Made by a program: the position numbers and the translations under genes. From contig NC_087064.1 in the NCBI RefSeq assembly GCF_963678635.1, positions 10,827,671 to 10,887,670 of the forward strand: a DNA stretch of 60,000 bases. The letters are read 5' to 3'. Below are positions 10,701-22,700 of this stretch, in pieces. Each line of letters opens with the position of its first letter. Within the stretch, counting starts at the first letter, position 1. Below the pieces are notes generated by a model. The model worked only from the letters and a program-made list of their open reading frames with translations, ran no database searches and was not told the DNA's origin. The DNA comes from Symsagittifera roscoffensis (taxonomy: Eukaryota; Xenacoelomorpha; Acoela; Convolutidae).

Positions 10701-13700
10701 GCGTGATCGATTTCTAGTTTCGAAAGTGGAATTGAGTTTCAGATTTCCCAGCGAAATAAAAATTTTACTTATTGATCATGTTTTTTCAAATAGGGTTATT
10801 TTAATCAAAAAGTGCCCAGAAAAGTTTGCTACTGAAGTTCGAAGAGCTTTTAAGCCATATAGTTTTTTTGTTTGAGATTTGAAAGTTGAAGTGTTTTCAA
10901 CAAAAAAGTCAACTTTTTTTTCTGTTTCTTTGAGCTCTTTGACTTTTCCAACGTAAGTTGGCCGTGTTTGTGGCCTAATGACTTAATGATTTTCAAGCCA
11001 TTAAGGCAACTTCAATTTTTTAAAGATAAGTTTGTTTTAATTGCTGGTTTAAAAACTATCAAAACAATTTTTTAAAAATCGTTTTTTTTTGGAATAACTT
11101 TCTTGGGAATTAAGTTCTTGCGATTTTGTTTTCAAATCAATTATAGATTTTTATCAAGTTATGTCGCTTTCTAAGATTGATTTTCTAACCGTACATCATT
11201 TTATGAAACAAGTTGTTAAAACACAATTGAAATTTTTTCCTGTAATTATTTTGCTTTAGAATTGTGTAGTTTTTGCGAATCAACTTTCGTGAACTTTTTT
11301 GCAAAGCTATTGCAGTGGTGTGAAGCTACCAGAAACAACTTGAATGCAACATGTTTTTGCTGAACAGGCGTTTGGAAAACATAAGTCGAAAAAATTGATC
11401 AAAATTATCAACTGAATTTGTTTAGAAGTTTTATAGTTTAATATTTTGCGAATGCCTTCAAGTTTTGCGGACAAAATCAATTTTGTTTGCGATTTAGGCC
11501 TGCTAGTACAGACTCATTGGATTAATCAAAAAATAATTGGTTTGATCTGAGGCTCTTAGCATACTGGTTGGGCGTTCACTCTCAGAGTATCAGATCATGT
11601 ATTCAATCTTTTGCCAGTACAAAAATATCGTCCGATAAAAAAACGTCCCTGAGAAGCAAAAAAAACCGGATTAACAAAATGACTCAGTCTGGAGTGTGAG
11701 TAAATAATACGAAACAGAGTATCCTTAGACGGACTGCACAGCCTTTGATGGCTTTTCTGAGACTCGCAGATAGAAGCGCTATGTTTAGTTGTTATTAGTC
11801 GATGACATAGTTCAGACTCTTATGTAGGTCGTGATGATTTTTTTTAAAAGAAAAGTCTTAAAATTTGTACAGGCTCTAATTTACTTTTTCGCGATTTGGT
11901 CGCATGATTTTTTTTTCAATTGCAGCTCATTTTCTTCGTTAAAAGGAAGAGCAATTCCATCGAGCAGTAAAAGTTGAAAGTCACGAAAAAGTCATTTTTC
12001 AGATTTCCCAGTGTAAACAAGCTACATTATTTGAGTCTGCTTTTTATGCTAAGATACTATCATGATACCATCAATCCAATAATTTTATGAAGTTAAGTTT
12101 ACTACGGAGAAGCGAAACAATGCTATCTAATTCGAGTCGGCTTTTTGTCCCAAACCCGAAATCACAATACCATGAACGCAACATTTTTTTGATGCTAGCT
12201 TTTTTAACGAAAATTCAATTTGGAGTAGCCCGAATAAAGCCGCAGATGGAGTGTACTGATAAGAGTGGTCGATAGACAGAAATGATTCAAGAGCATGAAA
12301 CGAAGAAAAAGAGAAAGGAAATAGATAGTGACCCCCACCTATTAGCATGTATGTCGGTCAACATGCCTATGTAAAAATGCAGTTTTCTCGCTCCCTAATT
12401 TACTTTTTTATCAACTATACTTATTAACTTATTCTTATTAACTTAACTTAACTTAACTTATTAAGTTACTATTAACTTAACTTATAAACTTAAATTAAAA
12501 GCAACTTGGGGTAATTCTGAGAAGAATGTGCCAATCATGAGCTCCAACGTGATAAATTTTTCCTCGAAATTACCAAGTTTGATAACAACAAAGGTTACTT
12601 TTGCCTGATGGGGTGGGTGCCAGGTGGGTGCAATTTTTGAATATTGCTTGGTTATAATGGTAAAATTTGTTGCCAAAATTGTTGTTTTTAATTTATTTAT
12701 ATAGTTCTAGTGTTTTGAAGTTCTTGAAAATTAAAATTTGAGTTTCTGATTTGAAATTTTTTCGACTTGAAATTCCGTCAGCTTGTTGAAGTCCCAGTGA
12801 AAAAGAACAGAAAGTCAGGGGAAGTCGATTCGGCACCAATCTATCGTCATGTTGGTCGGTTAGCAGGTCTAAATTGTTCTGTTCGTGTTTCGGCTCTGAC
12901 AATCTTGGACATTGTGTCAGCCTGATAGCCTTATCTGCAGAATTTCTCTTCGGCAAATTTTGAATTTGCTTTCCTCAAATTATTTTCTGTCTTGGAGTTT
13001 TTCTTATGTTGTGAAATTTTTGTAAATCCCATTTCTGATTGGCTTTTTCCCCATTTTCGGTCCCTCAGTTAAAGAGGTTTTCCGCGATATGATTTTTTAA
13101 ATATAAATTGAGCAATGAACTTATGTTTTTTCTTAATTCGTTAGTCTTTTCCACAAGCATGGCAATTTCATACCAATAAGTTTAACCCAACAAGCAAAAC
13201 ATTGCTATCTAATTCGAAATTGATCTTTGTCTTAAACCCCATTATCATAATACCATGAACTCAACTGTTTTTTTGAAGTAAGCTTTACTAACGAAATTTC
13301 AATTTGGAGTAGCCCGAATAAAGTAGCGGAGAGAGTGAAGTGATGAGAGTGGTTTCAGGACAGAAATGATTCAAGTGAGGAAAACGAAGAAAAAATGGAT
13401 AGGGACTCCCGCCTACTAGCATGTATGTCGGTCAACATGCCTATGTAAAAAATGCAGTTTTGTCGCTACCTAATTTACTTTCTCAGTAACTCAAACTTGC
13501 ATACACATCGCTGAAAATTGAATAAAAATAGAATTAAGTGTTAGTTCCGAGAACTAACCACTGATGATGCACTTGAGCTAAAAAAAATATATAGGCTAAA
13601 TTGTTTTTCGTCTGATTTAATGTATAATTAACACACTTATCACATGGTAATAGGCGTACATGCTTCTCGCTAAGCCCTCGTGAAAATCAATTACAACAAT

Positions 13701-16700
13701 TTTGAGCAAACGTTAACAGAGAAATGATTTTAATGGGGGCTATTTTTATGAAGGAATTGAATGCTAGATAAATATCAATTAAATAGCATAGTGCGAAACC
13801 TATTCAATCCCATTTGCTAAACGCTTTGCTCTGAGTGCACTTTTACTTTCTCCTAGTTGCCTTTTTTTGCGCCAGGGGCGTTCATAAACAATTCGTGATT
13901 CGGTTTTGACATTTTCGCACTACGTACCAACCAGATTACATTATTTTGCACGCGGCATATGTTGAGTTTTAATTGAAATTCGAGCAAGTAACGCGAGCTA
14001 CAAAGCTCATTATAGAATTTTAAACAGTATGACTTTAGTTTTTACCTAATAAATTTTTTTTTTTTGAAGTTTTTTAGTGCCATTATGGGAATAAACGATT
14101 TTTTCGGGGCATTTTGTGTCAAAAACTGTTATGCAATTCACTATGACAGTCAAATATAACCTATGATCAAGTTTTAGGCTTTCATTCAGATCTTTTCTGT
14201 GCTTCAGAGCATTCTGTGCTACTTGCTCAGCAGCCGTTTATTCATGTTCAGATTTGCGATATTCTTTTTCTTAATATATTTTTCCCATCGTGGACTTTTT
14301 TCGAACATAAATTGAGCAAATTGTTTTAATTCCTTTTAGTTTCATTCCGCAAACAGAACGATTCCTTCTCAATGTTTTTTTGCGAAACACTGCCGTCTTG
14401 TTGTGAGAAAGAGGAGTTGACATGCGCCGCTCACGAAATGCTTGTTTTGTTTTTGGCGGGAGTTTCAGCTCGTCATTCCAAGTTTTGAACTTTCAAATTT
14501 TTCAAAAAAAAAATTGGAGCTGTTTTGGATTCCATTTATTTGGTTCCTGCCTCATTTCATGTTTTCGCATTTTATGGTCGTGTTAAATCCCTCATGCTTG
14601 CGAAAAGACCTTCCATAAAAACATCCGAGTAAAGTTTCAAAATCCGAAACCTTCAATTTAAATCAAAACCTGTCCATTTTGTTCGAATTTTGCCGTGGGA
14701 TGAATTCAAGGGAAAGAATGAAACCAACATGAAGAAATATCGAAAAGTTCTTTTTGTGAGTATCACTATGATTGCATTTTCTGGCGAAGTTTTGAAAAAA
14801 GTATGCAAATTTCTCTTCTTCTGATCAAAAATTCTTCATTTATTCAACTTTTCAAAGTCTCAGCCAAACAACAGTGAGTTTGCTAAAACGAGAAAGCGAT
14901 ATGCATCGGTTTGCTCGATACATACAGTGATATTTGAGGTATAACGGTACTCAAATTTTTTTCTCATTGCTTAAATCAATTTGAGAGGTAAGCTTGCATG
15001 GTTTTTTTTTCTGATAATTCGCCAATGGCTTGATTATATTTGGCCTTTCTTTTGTATTTCAGAGTTGATAAGTGATGAGGCAAGCCTGCTTCTAATTCTT
15101 CATGGTGTTTTACTAGATCTAATATTTATATTTGGCAGCTTCCAAAAGTTGACAACAGCTGTTTTTGGCTTAACTCTTTTTTTTTCGTCCAGATTTTTTT
15201 TAATCACACCATGCCGAAAAAACAACAACATATTGTAAAAAAAAATTTTTCGCTTTTTTTAAGACTGGTCTGAACATTCTGTGCTAGTTGCACAGTAACC
15301 GGCTATCCTTGCTTTGTTTTGTTATTTGTTGCTTTTTGATTTCCACGCAAAATCACGTACCACAAATAACCATCGAACTGGGTTGACTGATATATTATAA
15401 CAGAGCCCTTTCAGTCGTGATTCGAACCACATTGAAAAATTTCCAAAACATTTTCCCAGTGTCGAGAACAACTGGTTTGAAGTTTTTGATATTTGGTCTA
15501 AATTCGAGCTAATAAAGTGACGGTATATGCTTACAATAGCTTGTTTAAGCTTATTTGCAGCCATGAAAACTTAGTTTTATTCAAATAAAATTAGTTTCTG
15601 CAGTCTTTTGGTGCAATTTTGGGAATCAAAACTTAAAAATTCAAAACTTTGTGCGAAAAACATTTGAAAAATTTTTTGGAATTTTTTGAAAATTTTAATT
15701 TAATTTTTTTTTTTCGTTTTTCTAGTAGTTTTTCTGTAAAAACTGTTTTCCAATTGACTTATTTTACTATTAGTCTCAAATATGTCTAAATTCTATTTTT
15801 TCGTTCTGATTTTTTCATCATAACATGCAGAAAAAAACGACACCAATTTGTAAAAAACAGTTTTTTGTAATTTTTAAGACCGGTCGGAACATTCTGTGCT
15901 ACTTGCAGAGTAACCGGCTATTTAATTTTTTTTTGCTTTTTGTTTTCCACGCAAAATCAGGTACCACAAATGTTGATCGGTTTGGGTTGAGTGATATATA
16001 ATGTTGAAGCCCTTTCAGTCGCTTTAACATGTAATTTCGAGCTATTATAGTGTGAGCGTGTAGGTTCACAATTTAGTTCAGCTTACTTTAAGCCGTGAAA
16101 ATTTGTTTGTACTCCAATAAAAGTAGTTTTTGGAGTTTTTAGCTTCATTTTCTATACAAAGGTTAAAATTCCAAAAATTTCTGCAACAATTTTTGAAATT
16201 TTGTTTAAATTTTTTTTGTCAACTTGTTTTTCCATTTTTTTTTTTCGTTTTTCCAGTAAATTTTCTTCAAAAACTGTTTTCCGAATGAGTTTTTTACCTC
16301 TCAATATATTAAGGTCTAATATACCTTAGTTATTTTTTGCGTTCAGATCTTTTTTTTTCACAACATGTGGAAAAAAAACGACAAAATAATTTGAAGAAAA
16401 GAAATTTTAAACTTTTCTTAGACTGGTCGGAACATGATGTGCTACTTGCTCAGTAACCGGCTATCCTTCTTTTCAGTTTTAATTGTTTTGCTACAAGAAA
16501 GGCAAACTATGGATTATGGCTCACGTCTAAAATGCCCTTCTTAATTTTATGATTTTAGAGAATTTATCGTAATGGAAAAATTGTTGAGAAACTTAATAAA
16601 AAGCTTCCAAAGCAGAATTGAAAAATAACGTGAATCTTGATGCGGGCGAAAAAGAAGCCTCTGTCAAAAATACTTGTTCAAATTAAGTTATTAATATACC

Positions 16701-19700
16701 CTCTGTTAATGATAATCTAATTTGAACTAGTATTGTTGTCAGAGGCTTCCTTTTCGGCCGCATCCTGATTTATGTTATTTTTATTTTCTGCTTTTAATTG
16801 CAGCTTTTTAAAAAGTTTCTTACAACAATTTTTCCATTATGATATTCTTCTGGTACCTGATTTTGCTCGGCGAAGAAGTTTTAAAAAAATAAAACACATT
16901 CGAATACAATTACTCCCCGCTTTCATTACTCGCAACAGTCGAATTTGCCTATCTATTTTCATTCATTGTTTTTGGTCACCCCACGCAGAGAAAACGGCAC
17001 TAATTCGATTAGGGTCGGAACATTCTGTGCTACTTGCACAATTGCCGGCTATGTTGGATCGTTTAAAGATTTGCTTCACCGACTCTTCTTGCCTAGCGAA
17101 CGGTCTTGGTTCTCCGTGATTTTTTTGTAGGCAGTCGTTGGGCAATTGATATCTCAGATTTCGATAAATTTGCTTGTTTCAGCGGCTTTTGGGTAACTTT
17201 TGCATACATTCTTCTCCCGTTTTCATCGACATGCGCATTTTTGTGAGTTAAATTTTATGGCATTGTCTCTGTAATTATATCCTTCTGTTAGTTCTGCTTC
17301 ACTGCTAGCTTTAAAATCACATTGTCTCCATAGATAGTGGTTGGTAATTTTGACTTCCTCAAAAATTTGCGATAATTGTTGCCAATTGCAAGTCCAAAGT
17401 TTTCTTGAGGAAACTCTAGAGAGTTAAGACCAGCGGGGTTTATTAATAATTTATTTTGAACTAGTATTGTTGACAGAGGCTTCTTATTCGCCTCCGTCAA
17501 GATTCATGTTATTTTTCATTTCTGCTTTTGAAGCTTTTTTTAAATAAATTTCTCACAACAATTGTTACAATATGTCATCGATCTATTCCAATGAGTACTT
17601 ATGGTACCTGAATTTGCTTAGGGAAAAAGGTTTTAAAAATAAAACACACTCGAAAACAGTTACTCCCCGCCTTCTTTGCTCCCATCTTTTAAAGCACAAC
17701 TAGCGTGTACTTTGGTGCTTCGAATTGTCAACGACTCAAAAGACTTAAAAGGGTTCTTAATTACAAATGTTGCAAATTTTTTTATACAAATTTTGAAGAA
17801 CCATAAATTTTTATTATAAATTTTTCGAAAAATTTAGAATGAACTAAGAAACGTTACATCTGGAAAACTGAAAGCAATTGAGCAGTCGCATTTGGACGCA
17901 AGATTTGCAACTCCTGAGAGTATTCTAACAGTACCCAACTACAACGTTGGTAATTTCAAATTCTGAGAACCTTCACCTTAAGTTTTCTAAAAAAAAGGTA
18001 TTCACATCTCGAAAACTACCAAAATTTGAGCAGTATTTTTTGATGGCAATATTCGCAATCTTTGAAAGTACACAATTACAGGGCTGGGAATTTCACTTAA
18101 ACGAAATATTTTGTAATTTGAGTTTCCTAAAAATTTCCAAAAAAATCACAAAAATCGTCGTATCTCCCAAGCAAAAATGATTTGGGCAATTTTAATTGGA
18201 GTCCAAATTTGCAGCCCCTGAGATTACTCTGACAGCCCTTCAAATACAGGTTAGGAAATTCACACTTTGAAAAAAAATTAATTTAGTTTTCTTGAAATTT
18301 TTTTTGAAAAAATCACAAAAAACGTCGTATCTGGAAAACTACTAGGATGTCAGCAGTCAAATTGGGAGGCAAAACTCGCAACTCCTTAGAGTACCCTGAC
18401 ATAGCCTCTACAGAGAAGAAAATTTCAAGTTTAGTGAAACTTTTACACATAAGTTTTCTGAAAAATTTTGAAAAAAAACCTAAAAAAAGTCATATCTCGA
18501 AAACTACTAGAACTTGAGCATTCACATTCAGAGGCAAGATTCCAAACCCGCTGAGAGTACCCTCACAGATTCCAATAACAGGATTGAGATCTTCAAACTT
18601 TTGGAATTTTTTAACATATAACTTTTTTTGAAAGTTTCGGAGAAAATCATAAAAAACGTCATATCTCGAAAACTACACGGATTTGAGCAGTCATATTTGG
18701 CGGCAAAATTCGCAACTCCTGAGAGTATCTTGAAGGCAAAATTCGCGGCAAAATACCTCGGTACCTTGGAGTACCTTGGCGGCAAAATTTGTAACTCCTG
18801 AGAGTCTCACTACAGAGATGATAGTTTCGAGTTATATGAAATTTTTTATATCTAAAGTTTCTGAAAAATTTTGAAAAATTCCAAAAAAACGTCATATCTC
18901 GAAAACTATGAGGATTTGAGCAGCCATAGTCAGAGGCAAGATTCGCAACCCCTGAGAGTACCCTGAAGGCACCCAACTACAGGGTGAAAATCTCAAAAAT
19001 TGAGAAACTTTTTAAATTTAAATTTTCTAGAAATTTTTGAAAAATCTTGAAAATTGCCTATCTCGTAAACTAAATGGATTTGGTTATTCATATATGGAGG
19101 CCAGAATCGCAAAACCTGGGAAAACTCTGACAATGTCCTACTATTGGGTTGCTAATTTAAAACTTGATGAAATAAACACTGAATTTAAACTGGAAAATCG
19201 AAAACAAAACCTTACCCATTGCAATACTCGATTTAGCTTAAACGTGAAAAACTTCTTTTGTCAAACATGCAAAAATAATACGTTGAAAAAGCTTTAACAT
19301 GGCGAGATAGTGAAGCCCGCATTTAAAAATATAAAAGATAATAGATGAAAGTAAAAAAAAACTAGGCGACGGGTAGACAGACATAATCAATTTAATTAAA
19401 ATACAGACAGACTTAATTTGGCCTCGAAAAAAAATACTGAAAAATTAATGACCTTGCGGAAAACTAATTGAAAGATTTTCTTAAGCATTGCAATATATGA
19501 TATCGTAAACATGAAAAAATTCTTTCGTTAAACATGCAAAATTTTTATGCTTAAAAATGGGAGATAGCTGTCATTCGCATTTAAATATAGTATAGATTAT
19601 CGTGTTCCTTACGTTTTGAATGTGGTTCAAGTAACCATTTGGCCCTGACGTAGCGTGTATTGGGCCTCATCTCAAATCTACGCTAAGAATTAGAATTAAT

Positions 19701-22700
19701 TTTAAAAATAGTTAACTTACTACTCTTTATCCAATTGAATAATATTGGTATTTATGCGGCTGCTTCATGTTCTGACCACTCTCCAAAGAGTGCGAAGCAA
19801 CTGTGACATGGGTGGATTTTTCCTAGCTGATTTTCACTACCCCAAAAAAACTCTCAGGTGCTCAAGTGAGGTATCATATTGAAGTACTCTTAGTTGCTAG
19901 CGTTTCGATATTTATTAACATGTAAGGCTCACTATAACCTGTGGGCTCAGCATCTCACTTTGATACAGAATATCTGGTATGAATACGCACCAGTTGAGTA
20001 TGCACAATGGGATTTGCCTTTTCATCTTTAACGAGATAATTTCAATGTCTTTTAGTTATATTTATCTTTCAGTTTCAATTTCTAGTTGCGGTTGCAGTCA
20101 CGTCCGTAATCTATCTATTATATATTTAAATGCGGGCTTCACTATCTCGCCATGTTTAAGCTTTTTCAACGTATTATTTTTGCATGTTTAAAAAAGAATT
20201 TTTTTCACGTTTAAGCTATATCGTATATTGCAATGATTAAGTTTTTTTCGATTTTCCAGTTTAAATTCAGTGTTTATTTCATCAGGTTTAAAATAAGCAA
20301 CCCAATAGTAGGATATTGTCAGAGTTTTCCCAGGTTTTGCGATTCTTGCCTCCAATTCTCACTTCTCAAATCCTTTTAGTTTTCGAGATATGACGTTTCT
20401 TATGAATTTTTCAAAAAATTTTCAAAAACTTAGATTTTAAAAATTTCCAAAACGTTGAAGATCTCAATCCTGTTGTTGGATGTTGTGAGGGTACTTTCAA
20501 GCGTTGCGATCATTGCCTCTGATTGCGGCTGCTCAAATCCTCGTAGTTTTCGAGATATGACGTTTTTTTTTGGATTTTTTAAAAATTTTTCAGAAAAATT
20601 AGATTTAAAAAATTTCTCAAAACTTGAAATTTTCATCTCTGTAGTGAGACTCTGTCAGGGTACTCTCAGGAGTTGCGAATTTTGCCGCTAAGTATGACTG
20701 CTCAAATCCTTGTATTTTCTGAGATATGACGTTTTTTTTATTTTCTCCGAAATTTTCAAAAAAACTAGAAAGTTAAAAAATTCCAAATGTTTGAAGATAT
20801 CAATCCTGCTATTGGAATCTGTGAGGGTACTCTCAGGGAATTGCAATTCTTGCCTCTGAATATGGCTGCTCTAATTCGTGTAGGTTTCGCGATATGACGT
20901 TTTTTAGGTTTTTTTTTTTTCAAAATTGTTCAGAAAACTTATGTATAAAAAATTTCACAAAACTTGAAATTTTCATATCTGTAGTGAGGCTCTGTCAGGG
21001 TACTCTCAAAAGTTGCGAGTTTTGCGTCCCATTTTGACTGCTCAAATCCTTGTAGTTTTCCAGATATGATGTTTTTTGTGATTTTTTCAAAAAAAGTTTT
21101 CATGAAATTAAATTAATTTTTTTTTCAAAGTTTGAATTTCCTAACCTGTAGTTGGGAGGCTGTCAGAGTAATCTCAGGGTTTGCAAATTTGGCCTCCAAT
21201 TAAGAATGCCCAAATCATTTTTGTTTAAGAGATACGAAGATTTTTTGTGATTTTTGGAAATTTTCAAAAAAACTCAAATTACAAAATAATTGGTTCAAGT
21301 GAAATTCCCAACACTGTAGTTGTGTACTTTCAAAGATTGCGCTTATTGCCATCAAAGAAGACTGCTCAAATTTTGGTAGTTTTTGAGATGTGAATACCTT
21401 TTTTTAGAAAACTTCAGGTGAAGTTTCTCAAATTTTGAATTTCCCAACGTTGTAGTTGGGTACTGTAAGAGTACTCTAAGGAGTTGCAAATCTTGCGTCC
21501 AAATGCGACTGCTCAATTGCTTTCAGTTTCCCAGATGTGACGTTTCTTAGTTCATTTTAAATTTGTCGAAGATTTTATATAAAACTTCACAAAATTTATG
21601 GTTACTCAAAATTTGTATAAAAAACTTGAATAAAAAACTTTGCAAAATTTGTAATTACGAACCCTGTATTTAGGTGCTCTCAGAGTACATTCAAAGAACG
21701 GTTTTTTGAGTTGTTGAAAATTCGAAGCAACGGAGGTGCGTTACGCGCTAGTTTTTATTAACCAATGGCAATAGTTCTTCGTTTCAATCGATTCTGCTCT
21801 TAGACCTGTTTTTATCTTAGACCTGTTTTTATCATAGGCCGGTCTGCTAGCCTTACATAGGAAAGTGGTCTCAACATTAGCTGAGGCATTAATACCAACG
21901 AAACAAAAGCTTACATAATCATTATGTAATCGTCAATAAAGGCAAATTCTGTCATTTTCAGGGTGTCAGGAAAAATTATTGCGAAATTTACATCCGTTGT
22001 GTTCATTCTTAAACCCCCCCCCCCCTGTTCACCTCCGCTATCTGTAGTTGTTTCCGCCTTAAGCATATATTTTTCAGATCTTAGTTATCACTTGATTTTT
22101 TTGCATCCCAGCCATTTCTTTTTCTTATTTTTGTTTGTTTCGGCTCTTTCTTTCATAAAATAGTTTTTTTAGATATACTTATCAACATCTTGATGCAGCA
22201 AGCTGCTTTGGACATCGACCCGATTGAGCTGCACCATCTAGCTCACAGACTAAAAATCGAGTTGCCCCCTGTGGAACCCCCTGTCAAAGAGACACCCCCC
22301 GAAGGAGAAGGCGAGGGTAGTGACGAAGGGGGAGCGGAGAAGGATCCTGACGAGGGTGGGGATGGGGACGAAGATGAAGAGGAAGAGGAGGCGGCGGAGG
22401 AGGAAGAAGAGTGGACTCCTCCCCCTCCGAACAAGGACGATATATACAGGGTAGGGTGACGTCATGTTTTACCCCCCACCCTGAGATGGAATTAGTGCGA
22501 AAGAAAAGCGTAATACACGCCTGGTTATCATTAGTGCTAATGATAACGAGGCGTGTATTTTCTCAAGAAGAGGGGATTTTTGTCGAAAAAAACACTGTCC
22601 TTTTTTTCAGGTCGACCAAAATAATTTTCCGTGCTCTCCCTATTTAAAGACCCTAACTTTCTGAGCTGCAGATTTTTTTGGGATTAGGGGTTTTGGGGAA

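Larger units (their letters stand above)
9200..12100. other. AT-rich intronic stretch, no gene seen
   Basis: This is part of the 17.8-kb LRR-gene intron. Apart from the dispersed repeat copies listed and a G13/C16 homopolymer pair (9554-9566 and 9715-9730), I see only AT-rich sequence with scattered short runs and no ORF with protein-like composition. Confidence 0.6.

Noticed and set aside
16772-17145. 115-codon and shorter frames around the repeat core
   Set aside because: They lie across a dispersed repeat unit whose other copies are not open in this frame.
17850-21560. Regularly spaced repeats that could suggest a CRISPR array
   Set aside because: The setting is a eukaryotic genome, the whole 165-bp unit repeats rather than a short repeat with unique spacers, and the array is mirrored in a palindrome.
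22243-22465. Minus-strand frames of 63-71 codons (poly-Ser rich) opposite the acidic exon
   Set aside because: They are shadows of the GAA/GAG/GAC-rich coding exon on the plus strand.
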